Shown piece by piece: positions 36,109 to 44,940 of a stretch of DNA of 64,000 nt. Under the pieces are notes generated by a model. It ran no database searches, was not told where the DNA came from, and was given only the letters and a program-made list of their open reading frames with translations. The translations under genes were made by a program, and so were the position numbers. Where the stretch lies: NCBI GenBank assembly GCA_963750015.1, contig CAVVPU010000257.1, positions 14,665 through 78,664 of the forward strand, in the 5' to 3' direction. The stretch comes from CAVVNC01 sp963750015 (lineage in GTDB: Bacteria; Desulfobacterota; Syntrophorhabdia; Syntrophorhabdales; WCHB1-27). How positions within the stretch are numbered: position 1 is the first letter of the stretch; every line of letters starts with the position of its first letter.

Positions 36109-36950
36109 TGGCATTTTTTGCACTCGTAAGGAGAAAGGATCACTTGAAACCCACCATTGATGATGTCCGGTCGTTTTGGGATTCCCACCCTCTTTTCTGT
36201 GGAGAATTGACCGAGGAAACTGGCAGTGAGGCATGGTTCAACCGTTTCGACGCAATCAAAGGCTCTCTCCTCGACCTTTCTGACTGGATTCCGAAAGATA
36301 TCAAAGGGAAAAAAGTTCTGGATATAGGCTGCGGTCCCGGATACTGGCATCGTCTTTTTGGAAGAATGGATGTAGTTTATCAGGGGATCGATATTTCGCC
36401 CGCCACCATCGAGATCGCTAAAAAGTCGCAAGCAATATTTGGCTGTCACGGTGAGTTATCCGAAGGTAATGCTGAACGCCTGGGCTTTCCGGACGGTTCT
36501 TTCGACCACGTCGTGTCTGAGGGAGTCGTCCACCACACTCCTGACACTCAAGCCTGCATAAATGAAATCTATCGCGTCTTGCGAACGGGTGGAACCGCAA
36601 CGGTGGGAGTCTATTATAAGAATTTTGTTCTCGGCTCTCTCCCTTTATTCAAGGGAGCCCTTTTTTTCATGCGGCTTCTCAATATATCCCTTAGAGGAAG
36701 GGGCAGAGAAAAAATGTATGCGGTGTCGAATCCCGAGGAATTCGTGAGGATCTATGATGGATCCGATAACCCCATTGGCAAGGCCTATGTCAAGAGCGAG
36801 CTCCGTGAGATGTTTAGCCGGTTCTCCGAGATAAGCTTCAGTCGATACTACTGTCCAAATAGGGCGGCTGGTATTAGTTTGCCGCGATGGATACAAAAAA
36901 CACTCAACAAGACCTTGGGAGTGATGATTCTGGCGAAGGTGAGAAAGTAG
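36108..36950 (+). CDS. Class I SAM-dependent methyltransferase
   Basis: The N-terminus VRSFWDSHPLFCGE resembles sugar-cluster methyltransferases. Motif I is VLDIGCGPGYWHRLF, followed by YQGIDISPATIEIAKK, GNAERLGFPDGSFD, VSEGVVHHTPD and LRTGGTATVGVYY. The C-terminal section contains a hydrophobic loop and the segment VRIYDGSDNPIGKAY. It shares one base with the stop of asnB, indicating coupled translation, and completes the second triad. Substrate unknown. Confidence 0.85.
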   Translation: MAFFALVRRKDHLKPTIDDVRSFWDSHPLFCGELTEETGSEAWFNRFDAIKGSLLDLSDWIPKDIKGKKVLDIGCGPGYWHRLFGRMDVVYQGIDISPATIEIAKKSQAIFGCHGELSEGNAERLGFPDGSFDHVVSEGVVHHTPDTQACINEIYRVLRTGGTATVGVYYKNFVLGSLPLFKGALFFMRLLNISLRGRGREKMYAVSNPEEFVRIYDGSDNPIGKAYVKSELREMFSRFSEISFSRYYCPNRAAGISLPRWIQKTLNKTLGVMILAKVRK

Positions 36951-37015
36951 TAGACAGGCCCCTTCTCTGAACGTCAAGTCACTCGTCCCCTGATCTTCTA
37001 AAAGGTGTGTTGTGC

Positions 37016-38647
37016 ATGCAGCCTGATTCTGCGATAACCTTTCCCCTGATTGAACGTTACGCCCTTCGCCTTCTCTCCCAACTCGATAGAAATCCCCTCA
37101 GCCCGTACTATGGCTGTTTTCATCGTGACTTTTGGCACTATAGGATGGCGAGCGATTTTCCGTCCGCTCCTTATCAAATGGGCTGCTTGTCGCTCGTTTT
37201 GTTACATGATAGTAGCACGCGGCCGCCGTGGCTCGAGGAAGCCGACCTCCTGGATTACGTTCGGGCCTCTTACCGGTTCTGGGCTTCGATTCAAGCGCGG
37301 GATGGGAGTTTTGACGAATGGTATCCGCACGAACGCAGCCATGTAGCAACGGCTTTTACCACGTGGGGTGTCTCGGAAGGTCTGCTTATGCTGAGACCAG
37401 AGGAACGGTCGCCACTTATTGAGAGTCTTCTTCCGACCTTCGCGAGGACTCGGGGCTTCCTCGAGCGCAATATAGACCTTGTTGCCTCAAACCACACGGC
37501 CGGGGCCATCGCGGCGTTACACAATCTCTATCTCCTCACGAACGATAGTCAATATCTTCGTGTCGCAAAAGAAAACGCGGCTAATCTCCTCGACGCTCAA
37601 GACGAGGAAGGTTGGTATCCCGAATATGGCGACTTCGACGCTGGCTACCAGAGCCTGAGCATCTTCTTTCTCGCACAGTATTGGACCAAAAGCGGGGATG
37701 AGCAGGTCTTTCGATCGCTCGTTAAGGCTGTTGACTTTCTGGCGCACTTCGTCCATCCCGACGGAACATTGGGAGGAGAGTACTTGAGCCGGGAGACCAA
37801 GTACCTCTTTCGATATGGGTTGCACCTTCTCTATCCCTCGATTCCCCTGGCCGGCTCGATTCTCAGCGGTGTCGATGCTACACGAACTGTAAACATAGAC
37901 TCTATGGACGATCGTTACTTCGTCTTCTTCTTCTTGCCCGATTATCTTCTCTCGATCAATCGCCCGACCCCGCCACCCGCCGACGGAGCAGCAAGGGGAG
38001 ACAGGGGGTTCAAGATCTTTGTCAATTCCGGCATAGCCATTCGTGAAACCAAGTCCTACTATTTTGTGGCTAATCTCAAAAAAGGCTGCCCATACCAGCT
38101 TTTTGATCGCAAGGCGAGAACCTTGGTTCATTCGGGCCTCGGCTACATGTACGAGAGTGCCGGTGGCATTAGGGCAACAACCATGGGGTTCGGACAAAGC
38201 CGTTACGCCGTAGAAGACAAAGACGGCCACACGGTCATTTGTCACGAAGCAAGCTTCCTAGTGTGGGACGCAATTAATCCATTGCGCCGGCTATTCATTT
38301 TTTTCCGCCTGTTCAACTACACCCTCGAACGTTTCGCGACAATACACAGGATATTTGGGAGCTATCTAAAGATGAAAAAAATCAAGAAAAGTCGAGTAGC
38401 ATCGGGCCGCCTCCGGCGGACTATCTCCCTCTCGACGGGGGAGGTCAAGATCAGTGATGAAGTCGATAGCGGTAATTGGCACACTTCCTCCGTCTACGAG
38501 ATCTCCGGCTTGAGCTTTCGTTTCGTGCCTTCAGCCCGTTTCTCTTCGGCCTCAGCAGCTGAGGCAGCGGCGCGGCAAATCGATGTGACAAAGGGGAGAC
38601 CAATCACGGAAGAGAGACGATTTCTGTTCCTTGGGGAGGACAAATAG
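37016..38647 (+). CDS. Alpha/alpha-toroid protein, possible polysaccharide lyase- or epimerase-like enzyme
   Basis: Residues about 30-290 contain repeated helical hairpins with FWASIQARDGSFDEWYP, VASNHTAGAIAALHNLY, LLDAQDEEGWYPEYGDFDAGYQSLS and TLGGEYLSRETKYLF. These resemble the toroid of heparinase/alginate lyase or glucuronyl C5-epimerase families. The second half looks beta-rich, as in heparinase II/III C-termini. There is no signal peptide, so it would be cytoplasmic. I cannot identify the catalytic residues. It lies between two methyltransferase genes in the glycan locus. ATG 37016 is chosen over the nearby upstream in-frame codon at 37007. Confidence 0.6.
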   Translation: MQPDSAITFPLIERYALRLLSQLDRNPLSPYYGCFHRDFWHYRMASDFPSAPYQMGCLSLVLLHDSSTRPPWLEEADLLDYVRASYRFWASIQARDGSFDEWYPHERSHVATAFTTWGVSEGLLMLRPEERSPLIESLLPTFARTRGFLERNIDLVASNHTAGAIAALHNLYLLTNDSQYLRVAKENAANLLDAQDEEGWYPEYGDFDAGYQSLSIFFLAQYWTKSGDEQVFRSLVKAVDFLAHFVHPDGTLGGEYLSRETKYLFRYGLHLLYPSIPLAGSILSGVDATRTVNIDSMDDRYFVFFFLPDYLLSINRPTPPPADGAARGDRGFKIFVNSGIAIRETKSYYFVANLKKGCPYQLFDRKARTLVHSGLGYMYESAGGIRATTMGFGQSRYAVEDKDGHTVICHEASFLVWDAINPLRRLFIFFRLFNYTLERFATIHRIFGSYLKMKKIKKSRVASGRLRRTISLSTGEVKISDEVDSGNWHTSSVYEISGLSFRFVPSARFSSASAAEAAARQIDVTKGRPITEERRFLFLGEDK

Positions 38648-38823
38648 ATCGACTACTTATTTGTTCGTGTGGGTTAAGGCCCGGTCGCAAGGAGCCCCGG
38701 TTTTGGCACCGGAGAATTCTGCTGTGCGAAATCCTTCCGAAACCGACTTGTCCGCACCCTCCATTCCACAGATGTTTGCTTCAATAAAATCACCGCTTCT
38801 CCTTGGCATCCGGCCCATCTAAG

Positions 38824-39678
38824 ATGAACGACTTAGGTTATGCTTGTGATCTGTGCGGCTGCCCGAAGTTCCGTACTCTCTACGACACAAGAGCGAGGTC
38901 CGTAGTATCTTGCCGCAGTTGCGGTCTTGTCTCATACTTCCCTTTGTTGTCTCCGTTGGAGATTGCTGAGCTCTACCGTAACTCGGACTACTTTAAGACG
39001 AGCTATTTCACCCGGGATGATCCCCGCGGGGGTAGTCACCATCGTCAGTTCGCCAAGTCGGCAGACCTACTGAGCCGTAACCTCGCAAAAGGAGACCGGA
39101 TACTTGAAGTGGGACCTGGGCACGGGGCGTTCATGCGCCTTTGCCTGGACCGGGGCCTTTTGATCGAAGGTCTTGAGGCATCCGCTTCCATGGCCGAGTC
39201 CCTGTGTAAAAGGCTATCATGTAGCGTGCGCCAAGGCTTCCTTGAGGAGACCGATCTCGACGCGCAAGCCTTTTCGGCCTTGGTCGGATATGATGTGTTG
39301 GAGCATTCGCTCAGTCCCTTTACGTGGCTGCGCAAAGCCCACAGTCTTCTCAGACAGGACGGTCTTCTTATCCTGAGCACAGTCTCTATACTTAACCTGC
39401 TGGACACTGTCGGAAGGATATCTTACAGGATAGGGCTGAACAAGGCGATTGAGAAGCTCTACCCTCCGTATCATCTCTACTATTTTACTCCGCACCTTCT
39501 CGCATCGTATCTCAGGCAGACGGGGTTTGCAGTCATTGAAATGGAACAAGAAAACTACGATTACCGGAAGGCATCGTCGCGATTGACCGAGCAGTTTCTG
39601 CTCCGGATCATCTACAAATGGCACGATATTAGCGGCAACAAGACAAATCTTTACGTCACGGCCAGGAAAACAGGATAA
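38824..39678 (+). CDS. SAM methyltransferase with N-terminal zinc-ribbon-like motif
   Basis: CDLCGCPKFRTLYD and CRSCGLVSYFP form the four-cysteine ribbon. The SAM domain has ILEVGPGHGAFMRLC, IEGLEASASMAESLCKR, VGYDVLEHSLSP and LRQDGLLILSTVS. A YHLYYFTPHLLASYLRQTGF block, frequent in Methyltransf_23 proteins, follows. It parallels the gene at 23696 in plan. About 175 non-coding bases precede it. Start ATG 38824 is preferred to the upstream in-frame opening at 38803. Confidence 0.83.
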   Translation: MNDLGYACDLCGCPKFRTLYDTRARSVVSCRSCGLVSYFPLLSPLEIAELYRNSDYFKTSYFTRDDPRGGSHHRQFAKSADLLSRNLAKGDRILEVGPGHGAFMRLCLDRGLLIEGLEASASMAESLCKRLSCSVRQGFLEETDLDAQAFSALVGYDVLEHSLSPFTWLRKAHSLLRQDGLLILSTVSILNLLDTVGRISYRIGLNKAIEKLYPPYHLYYFTPHLLASYLRQTGFAVIEMEQENYDYRKASSRLTEQFLLRIIYKWHDISGNKTNLYVTARKTG

Positions 39679-39723
39679 TCTCAGGTGATCCGCCTCGGCA
39701 CCTCCCCATGCCATCACGTGGGC

Positions 39724-39949
39724 CGTTACAACGATAAACAATTCACCATCTCTAATCATGCTGGGAGTAAGAGAATTGTGGCCTTACGCACTGAACAAAG
39801 CGGGAGTTAGGCCCAACGAATACCTTAACCTTTTGGAAAGCTTAGGATTTTCTATTCAGGTTCCTCATGCCAACGAGCATGAGAACTTCGATGAGATGAT
39901 TCACGATCCATACTTCTATACCGATTTTTGCGCCGCCAAGAAAGCCTGA
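39724..39949 (+). pseudogene. 5'-truncated FkbM methyltransferase remnant
   Basis: The translation VTTINNSPSLIMLG, two extra residues, then ELWPYALNKAG to the stop aligns over about 73 residues with the C-terminal quarter of the FkbM gene at 30960 (GTISNSPSLVILGELWPYALKKAG). Both end with the FDEM-H-DxYxYTDF block. Nothing of the SAM-binding half is present upstream. The fragment has no independent function that I can see. Confidence 0.8.
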
Positions 39950-40047
39950 CAGGGATCTGAGCATGGGAGGGTCCAAAAGACAAAAGCCCCCCCCTTTGCC
40001 ATCCCTCTTGCAGTCCGGCCTGCATTTCGCTAAGATCATGATCACCT

Positions 40048-41355
40048 TTGAAGAACTATTTAAACAGCGCCGTCGCTTTTACCCAGCTTAACCAGCTTTT
40101 TCGCGGGCTTTCGGGTATTCTTACACTCATCCTGATCCCGCTTTTTTTAACCAAGGAGCAGCAAGGGTATTGGTTCACCATGACGAGCCTGGCGGCGCTC
40201 GCTATGCTCGCCGAGCTTGGCTTTTTCCAGGTGGTCCTCCAGTTCGCGGCCCACGAGTTCGCCTATCTGAGGTTCGACCACAATGAGATTGTCGGCAGCG
40301 AGGAGCACGAAAAGAGGCTTGCGAGCCTCTTTGTTTTTTGTGCCAAATGGGCTTTGTCCGTTGCGGTGGTGGCCTTCCCGGTCATCCTCGTCGTGGGCTT
40401 CCTCTTCCTGTCGCAGCGAAAGACCGGCATCCACTGGGGCATTCCCTGGATCGTTTACGTGGCAGGAGGAGGCCTCACCTTCTTTACGAGCGCATTCCTT
40501 TACTTTCTGGAGGGCTGCAACCTGGTCGCGCTCATCCAGAGGCTCAGGCTCTCCATCACTGCCCTGACCATGGTGTTCATGTGGCTGGGCCTCGTGTTCC
40601 GGTTCGGCCTCCACGCCCTTTCCCTCTCCATGCTGGCGGGAGCGCTCTACGGCATCTACGCGCTCTGGCACCGCTACGGGCGCCTCTTCGTTACTTTCCT
40701 GTCAGAATCAGGGGCTGCCGCCTATTCGTGGAGAAGGCAGATCCTCTCCCTTCTCTGGCGATATGCCTTGAGTTGGTCCTCGGGCTACTTTATCTTTCAG
40801 ATCTACCCGCCGCTGGTATTCCAGTTCCGGGGCCCTGTGGAGGCGGGGAGGGTAGGCCTATCCCTCACGCTCTGGATGGGCGTTTTTGCCGTCTCCAATT
40901 CATGGCTTTACGCGGTGACGCCCCGTCTTAATATGTTCGTGTCGAAGCGTGACTGGGCGGGGCTCGATGCGCTCTTCCTCAAGAACCTGCTTCTTTCGGG
41001 CGCGACCTTTCTCGCGGGGGCAATCACAGTTCTCGCCCTCGTGTACTTCCTGAAAGGACGATACGCGATCATAGACCGTTTTTCCGATCCCCTCTCCATG
41101 CTCTTTCTCGCCGTGGTCTGGTTCCTTCAGATCATCGTCAACGGCCTCGCCACGTACCTTCGCGCCCATAAGCAGGAGCCGCTCGTGCTTCCGTCCGTAC
41201 TCTCCGCGGTTTACGTGACGGTGGCAACAATCCTCTGTGCCAGGTACTTTCCTCTGCGATATTTCTTCCTCGGTTGGCTCTCGAGCTGTATCTGGGGTGT
41301 CCCGTGGATTCTTTGCATATTCAAAGTGAAGAAACGGGTTTGGCAGACGGCATGA
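40048..41355 (+). CDS. Wzx-like polysaccharide flippase
   Basis: The 435-residue protein has about twelve evenly spaced membrane segments and begins with the flippase-like FTQLNQLFRGLSGILTLILIPLFLT and GYWFTMTSLAALAML. It probably translocates a lipid-linked glycan unit across the inner membrane. The start appears to be TTG 40048; no earlier ATG fits. Base composition from here onward is more GC-rich than in most of the preceding locus. ATGA overlap with the next gene indicates a joint transcript. Confidence 0.78.
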   Translation: MKNYLNSAVAFTQLNQLFRGLSGILTLILIPLFLTKEQQGYWFTMTSLAALAMLAELGFFQVVLQFAAHEFAYLRFDHNEIVGSEEHEKRLASLFVFCAKWALSVAVVAFPVILVVGFLFLSQRKTGIHWGIPWIVYVAGGGLTFFTSAFLYFLEGCNLVALIQRLRLSITALTMVFMWLGLVFRFGLHALSLSMLAGALYGIYALWHRYGRLFVTFLSESGAAAYSWRRQILSLLWRYALSWSSGYFIFQIYPPLVFQFRGPVEAGRVGLSLTLWMGVFAVSNSWLYAVTPRLNMFVSKRDWAGLDALFLKNLLLSGATFLAGAITVLALVYFLKGRYAIIDRFSDPLSMLFLAVVWFLQIIVNGLATYLRAHKQEPLVLPSVLSAVYVTVATILCARYFPLRYFFLGWLSSCIWGVPWILCIFKVKKRVWQTA

Positions 41356-42383
41356 CCTCCGCTGCCTACCCTTACGTCCTTACGGTCGCTATCCCGACGT
41401 ATAATAGGGCGTCAGACCTCGACCTCTGCCTGTCACAAATCACAGGGCAGATGAAAGGGCGCGAAGGGGAAGTGGAGCTTCTGGTCTCCGATAACTGCTC
41501 TACCGATACGACCGGGGAGGTAATCCAGAAATACCTCTCCCTCGGCTATCCTGTCACCTACTTGAAGAACTCCGAGAATTTCGGGCCCGACCGAAACTTC
41601 CTTCAGTGCTTCAGGAAAGCGCAGGGCAAATATCTGCTCATCATGGGTGACGACGACGTGCTCCTCGACGGAGCGCTCGACGAACTCCTTCCCATCCTGA
41701 GGGGTGGCGATTACGGCATAGTCTTTCTCAACTCCTATGGCTTCACTGGCGACTTCATACAAGAGCGACCGCCGGGGAAGCCTTCCGGACATGCGGTCTA
41801 TACCGACACCCTGGACTTCGTGAAGAAGGTCGCCCATTTCTTCACATTCACGTCGACGAACGTGATCAACCGGGCTTTCGTCGACGAACCTACTGACTGG
41901 CAACCTTTCTTTGACTCCAATCTCGTCCAGCTCGCCTGGACATTCTCCGCCTTGTTCAACGGTAAGCGGCATGTGTACGTGTCAGAGTATCTGGTGGCAG
42001 CGCGTCTCTACAACTCCGGCGGCTACGGGGTTTGCAGGGTTTTCGGACACAATTTCAACATGATTTTTGACATATTCAGAAAACAGGGCGTTGATGACAG
42101 ATATTTTCGGGCGATCAACCGAAAGCTTCTCGTGGAGCATTTCCCGGCGATGATCGCTCTCGAGAGGAACAAAATAATACCCCTCAAGCCCGAGACCTAT
42201 ATGCGCTCTCTCTTTCCTCTCTATCGCGGCTACCTTTGGTTTTGGCTATGTACGGTCCCCGCCATCGTTCTTCCTGCTCCTTTCGTCTACTCCCTATTTC
42301 GTCTGGCCGAGAAGGTACTGAGACAAAGGCAACTTGCCCCGGATCGGCAGCAGCAAAAGGGGCGGGAATGCAAGCCTCTGTAG
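41352..42383 (+). CDS. GT2-family glycosyltransferase
   Basis: LTVAIPTYNRASDL, LLVSDNCSTDTT, NSENFGPDRNFLQC and LIMGDDDVLLDGAL (acidic metal site) define a GT-A transferase of the RfbF/WcaA type. The C-terminal third includes a hydrophobic stretch near residues 295-315. The frame opens 78 bases earlier, but ATG 41352 overlaps the flippase stop and places the conserved beta-strand at the proper distance. It is the last plus-strand gene of the glycan run. Confidence 0.85.
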   Translation: MTSAAYPYVLTVAIPTYNRASDLDLCLSQITGQMKGREGEVELLVSDNCSTDTTGEVIQKYLSLGYPVTYLKNSENFGPDRNFLQCFRKAQGKYLLIMGDDDVLLDGALDELLPILRGGDYGIVFLNSYGFTGDFIQERPPGKPSGHAVYTDTLDFVKKVAHFFTFTSTNVINRAFVDEPTDWQPFFDSNLVQLAWTFSALFNGKRHVYVSEYLVAARLYNSGGYGVCRVFGHNFNMIFDIFRKQGVDDRYFRAINRKLLVEHFPAMIALERNKIIPLKPETYMRSLFPLYRGYLWFWLCTVPAIVLPAPFVYSLFRLAEKVLRQRQLAPDRQQQKGRECKPL

Positions 42384-42401
42384 GCCCTCGCCCCCGCGGC
42401 C

Positions 42402-43427
42402 TTATCCCTTCAGCCCTATCTGCCGCGCCTTAACCCCGTAAAGTCGCAGAAGATTGTGTATTTCGGCGTCACCAATGGTCCGCCTCTGCCGGATCAGTCT
42501 CCTCTTCCTCCAGACAGCCGGCATGCCTCTGATTGCCGCGGCCCAAGCGCCAAATAGAACTTTCATTAGCTGAGCCTTCGAGTACTGTTTTGAGAACCCG
42601 CCGGAAGCACCAACGCCTGTAAAGGCGCCGTAGGCCTGAAACAGGTAACGGAGGGCCGTAAAGAGCTGACCGGAGACCATCATCCCGAAGGGGAAGTATT
42701 TTGCCTGGACCCATATCCTGTTTCGCTCCACTTGAAAGGCCTTGAAGGGAGAGTAGTTTTCCGTAGAGGCTGAGTGCAGATGATAGGCCCTGGCATTCGG
42801 CGCGTAAACCGTTTTCCACCCTCGCAGTCTCGCCCGCCAACCCAGATCCGTGTCATCCGCGTACATGAAGAACGCTTCGTCGAAATAATCCTCCCCGATC
42901 TTGACGTCCTCAAGCATTTCCCGTCTGCACATCATGCAGCAACCACTCGCAAAGAACACCTCTTCTTCCCGATCGTAGCAATCACCGCTCTCAAGCCTTC
43001 CCCGCCCGATTGACAGTCCATCCGGGCACACGACAAGACCTGCCGCATCCAGTACGTTGTTCTCGAATTTCAGGTATATCTTCGACGCGCAAGCGCCATA
43101 TCGCTCGTCTTTGTCTATGGCACGCTTCATCTCGCTGATACACCGCTGGTCCAGTTCCGCATCGTTATTGAGTATCACCACATACTCACCCGACGCCTCG
43201 CGGATTCCCACGTTGTTGCCGGCAGCAAAACCCAGGTTTTCCCTGTTCTCGATGAGCCGGACCGTTCGATAATTGCTTATCGCTTCGACCGAGCCATCGG
43301 TGGATCCATTGTCAACGACAATGATCTCAAGATTGGCGTAGTCCTGTTGGAGAAGGCTATCTATACACGCCCGCACATGATCGCCGCCGTTCCAATTCAG
43401 TACTATTATGGAGATGATCGGATTCAA
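42402..43427 (-). CDS. GT2-family glycosyltransferase, rhamnosyltransferase-like
   Basis: ISIIVLNWNGGDHVRAC, IIVVDNGSTDGSVE, NLGFAAGNNVGIR, VVILNNDAELD (NND metal site) and the later FMYADDTDLGWRARLRGW are signatures of the WbbL/RfbN-type branch of GT2, often rhamnosyl- or related transferases in O-antigen synthesis. Length 341 is normal. Its start overlaps the stop of the minus-strand membrane protein upstream by 4 bases, so the pair forms its own operon converging on the main cluster. Confidence 0.87.
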   Translation of the reverse strand: MNPIISIIVLNWNGGDHVRACIDSLLQQDYANLEIIVVDNGSTDGSVEAISNYRTVRLIENRENLGFAAGNNVGIREASGEYVVILNNDAELDQRCISEMKRAIDKDERYGACASKIYLKFENNVLDAAGLVVCPDGLSIGRGRLESGDCYDREEEVFFASGCCMMCRREMLEDVKIGEDYFDEAFFMYADDTDLGWRARLRGWKTVYAPNARAYHLHSASTENYSPFKAFQVERNRIWVQAKYFPFGMMVSGQLFTALRYLFQAYGAFTGVGASGGFSKQYSKAQLMKVLFGAWAAAIRGMPAVWRKRRLIRQRRTIGDAEIHNLLRLYGVKARQIGLKG

Positions 43428-44791
43428 GAAACCTTATACACCTTTACAAAGGCCCCTTTGCAATCGAGCGAATAGAGGGGCGCCCTTCGAGATAACTGGT
43501 CTTTCAAGAGCGGCATCTCCTTTTCCAGCTCATTGTCGATCACCAGATAGTCCACCTTTTTCTCGGCCAGAACCCGGTTGAAGTGCTCGACACTCTGATC
43601 CGCTTCCATTTCCGACGAAAGATTCACCGGTCGCCCTTTCGAGTAGAAAGCGGCAAGAGGAAGGCGCGCGGCGATGACACTGCCCGAACCGCGTTTGAGA
43701 AGAAAGAGTCCTGCCTGCTTCTGAAGGCCCCTATCATTTGAAGAAAAGGTTAAAGGCTCCAGGATTCCCATGAAAATAACGGTGGCGAGAAGAATGGATG
43801 AGAAAATTTTTTGCGGAACAAATCTTTCGAAATACTCCCGCACCGCGTAGATACCCTCGACGGCAAAGATCATGACAATCGGCACGAACTCGACGGAATA
43901 CCTCTTTGTGGAGTGGCTGATAAAGGAAAGGCTCAGAACGTGAAACACGACCAGGAGCAGGACGAGGCCCCGGTAAGGTCCGTTGGTCCGGTGAAGGCCA
44001 CATATGGCAAGAAGAAAGAACAAGGGAAAGATCGCTACCATGAAATCGTAGGAGACGAAAGGGATGCTCGCAAAAAAGGTGGTCAGGTTGACAAAGGGCG
44101 TTAGGACGGCCCTGTTGCTCACCGTGAAGGCTCCAGTCTGCATATGAAGATAGAGTATATAGAGCAGGCCGACGACCAGGAAAGGCGTAAGCAGCATCAA
44201 GCAATCGACTAGGCGCTTCCTTCTCAGCAGCAAAAGAGCGAAGGGCGCATAGAAGACGAGATATTCCGGTCTCGTGAGATAGGTCATGACGAGGCACAAT
44301 CCCGAAAGGGCGAGGGCTGGGCGACGCCTTTCCTGCCATCCCAGGAAGAACGAGAAAACGGAGAGAGTGAAGAGGAAGGTGGCAACCGATTCGGAAAGTA
44401 CTTGGCTTGAAAATCTTACCAGATAGGGATGGAAGGCCACCAAGGCAGCCGTCCACAGAGCCTTGCGGCTGCCTCCAAGGAGCCTGTTTGCAAAGAGGAA
44501 AGAGATCCAAATCAGGAGGACCCCAAAAAAAAGAGAGACGACCCGGCCGGCAAGCTCCACATCGGGAACCGCAAGATGGAGCAGAGAAACGAACAAGGGA
44601 TACATCGGCGAGAAGACATTGTTCAGGCCTTCTTTAAAAAGGCCTTTCGCGAACTGGTCCGCGATGGTTGCGTACCCGATACCATCCATTTCGATGCAAG
44701 GGGTCTTAAGGGCCAGAAAGAGGCGAAGTGCACAACCGGCGCAAATTATCGCCGGCAGTAACAATTTTTCCGCTGAAGACGGCCTCGTCAA
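43424..44791 (-). CDS. ArnT/PMT-like GT-C glycosyltransferase
   Basis: About ten membrane segments follow a short N-terminus. The first extracytoplasmic loop has LKTPCIEMDGIGYATIADQFAKG, with the acidic residues expected of GT39-like enzymes, then NVFSPMYPLFVSLL, LSESVATFLFTLS and LTRPEYLVFYAPF, which is the usual TRPE-type pattern. A soluble C-terminal domain of about 100 residues ends the protein. It would transfer a sugar from a polyprenyl phosphate to a periplasmic acceptor. Confidence 0.82.
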   Translation of the reverse strand: MTRPSSAEKLLLPAIICAGCALRLFLALKTPCIEMDGIGYATIADQFAKGLFKEGLNNVFSPMYPLFVSLLHLAVPDVELAGRVVSLFFGVLLIWISFLFANRLLGGSRKALWTAALVAFHPYLVRFSSQVLSESVATFLFTLSVFSFFLGWQERRRPALALSGLCLVMTYLTRPEYLVFYAPFALLLLRRKRLVDCLMLLTPFLVVGLLYILYLHMQTGAFTVSNRAVLTPFVNLTTFFASIPFVSYDFMVAIFPLFFLLAICGLHRTNGPYRGLVLLLVVFHVLSLSFISHSTKRYSVEFVPIVMIFAVEGIYAVREYFERFVPQKIFSSILLATVIFMGILEPLTFSSNDRGLQKQAGLFLLKRGSGSVIAARLPLAAFYSKGRPVNLSSEMEADQSVEHFNRVLAEKKVDYLVIDNELEKEMPLLKDQLSRRAPLYSLDCKGAFVKVYKVS

Positions 44792-44940
44792 AGCGAGATA
44801 CTCCTGTGCGGCGAATGGGTAGGTATTTATACAACATGCGGTCTCGGCATGTCAAACGTCAGGGCTCAGCGACCCTTTTTCAAACTTCCCCTGAAGCCCC
44901 GGTGATTTTACATGCTGCCTCCAGTGACTCTCGGGGATTC

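Noticed and set aside
7215..42383. Exosortase/PEP-CTERM system, suggested by AsnB and radical SAM genes
   Set aside because: No exosortase-like membrane protein with its Cys-Arg-His residues and no PEP-CTERM protein were found.
44407..44822. Overlapping plus-strand open frames of 76-119 codons
   Set aside because: They are antisense to the ArnT-like gene, very rich in Arg, Pro and Lys, and overlap each other in different frames.
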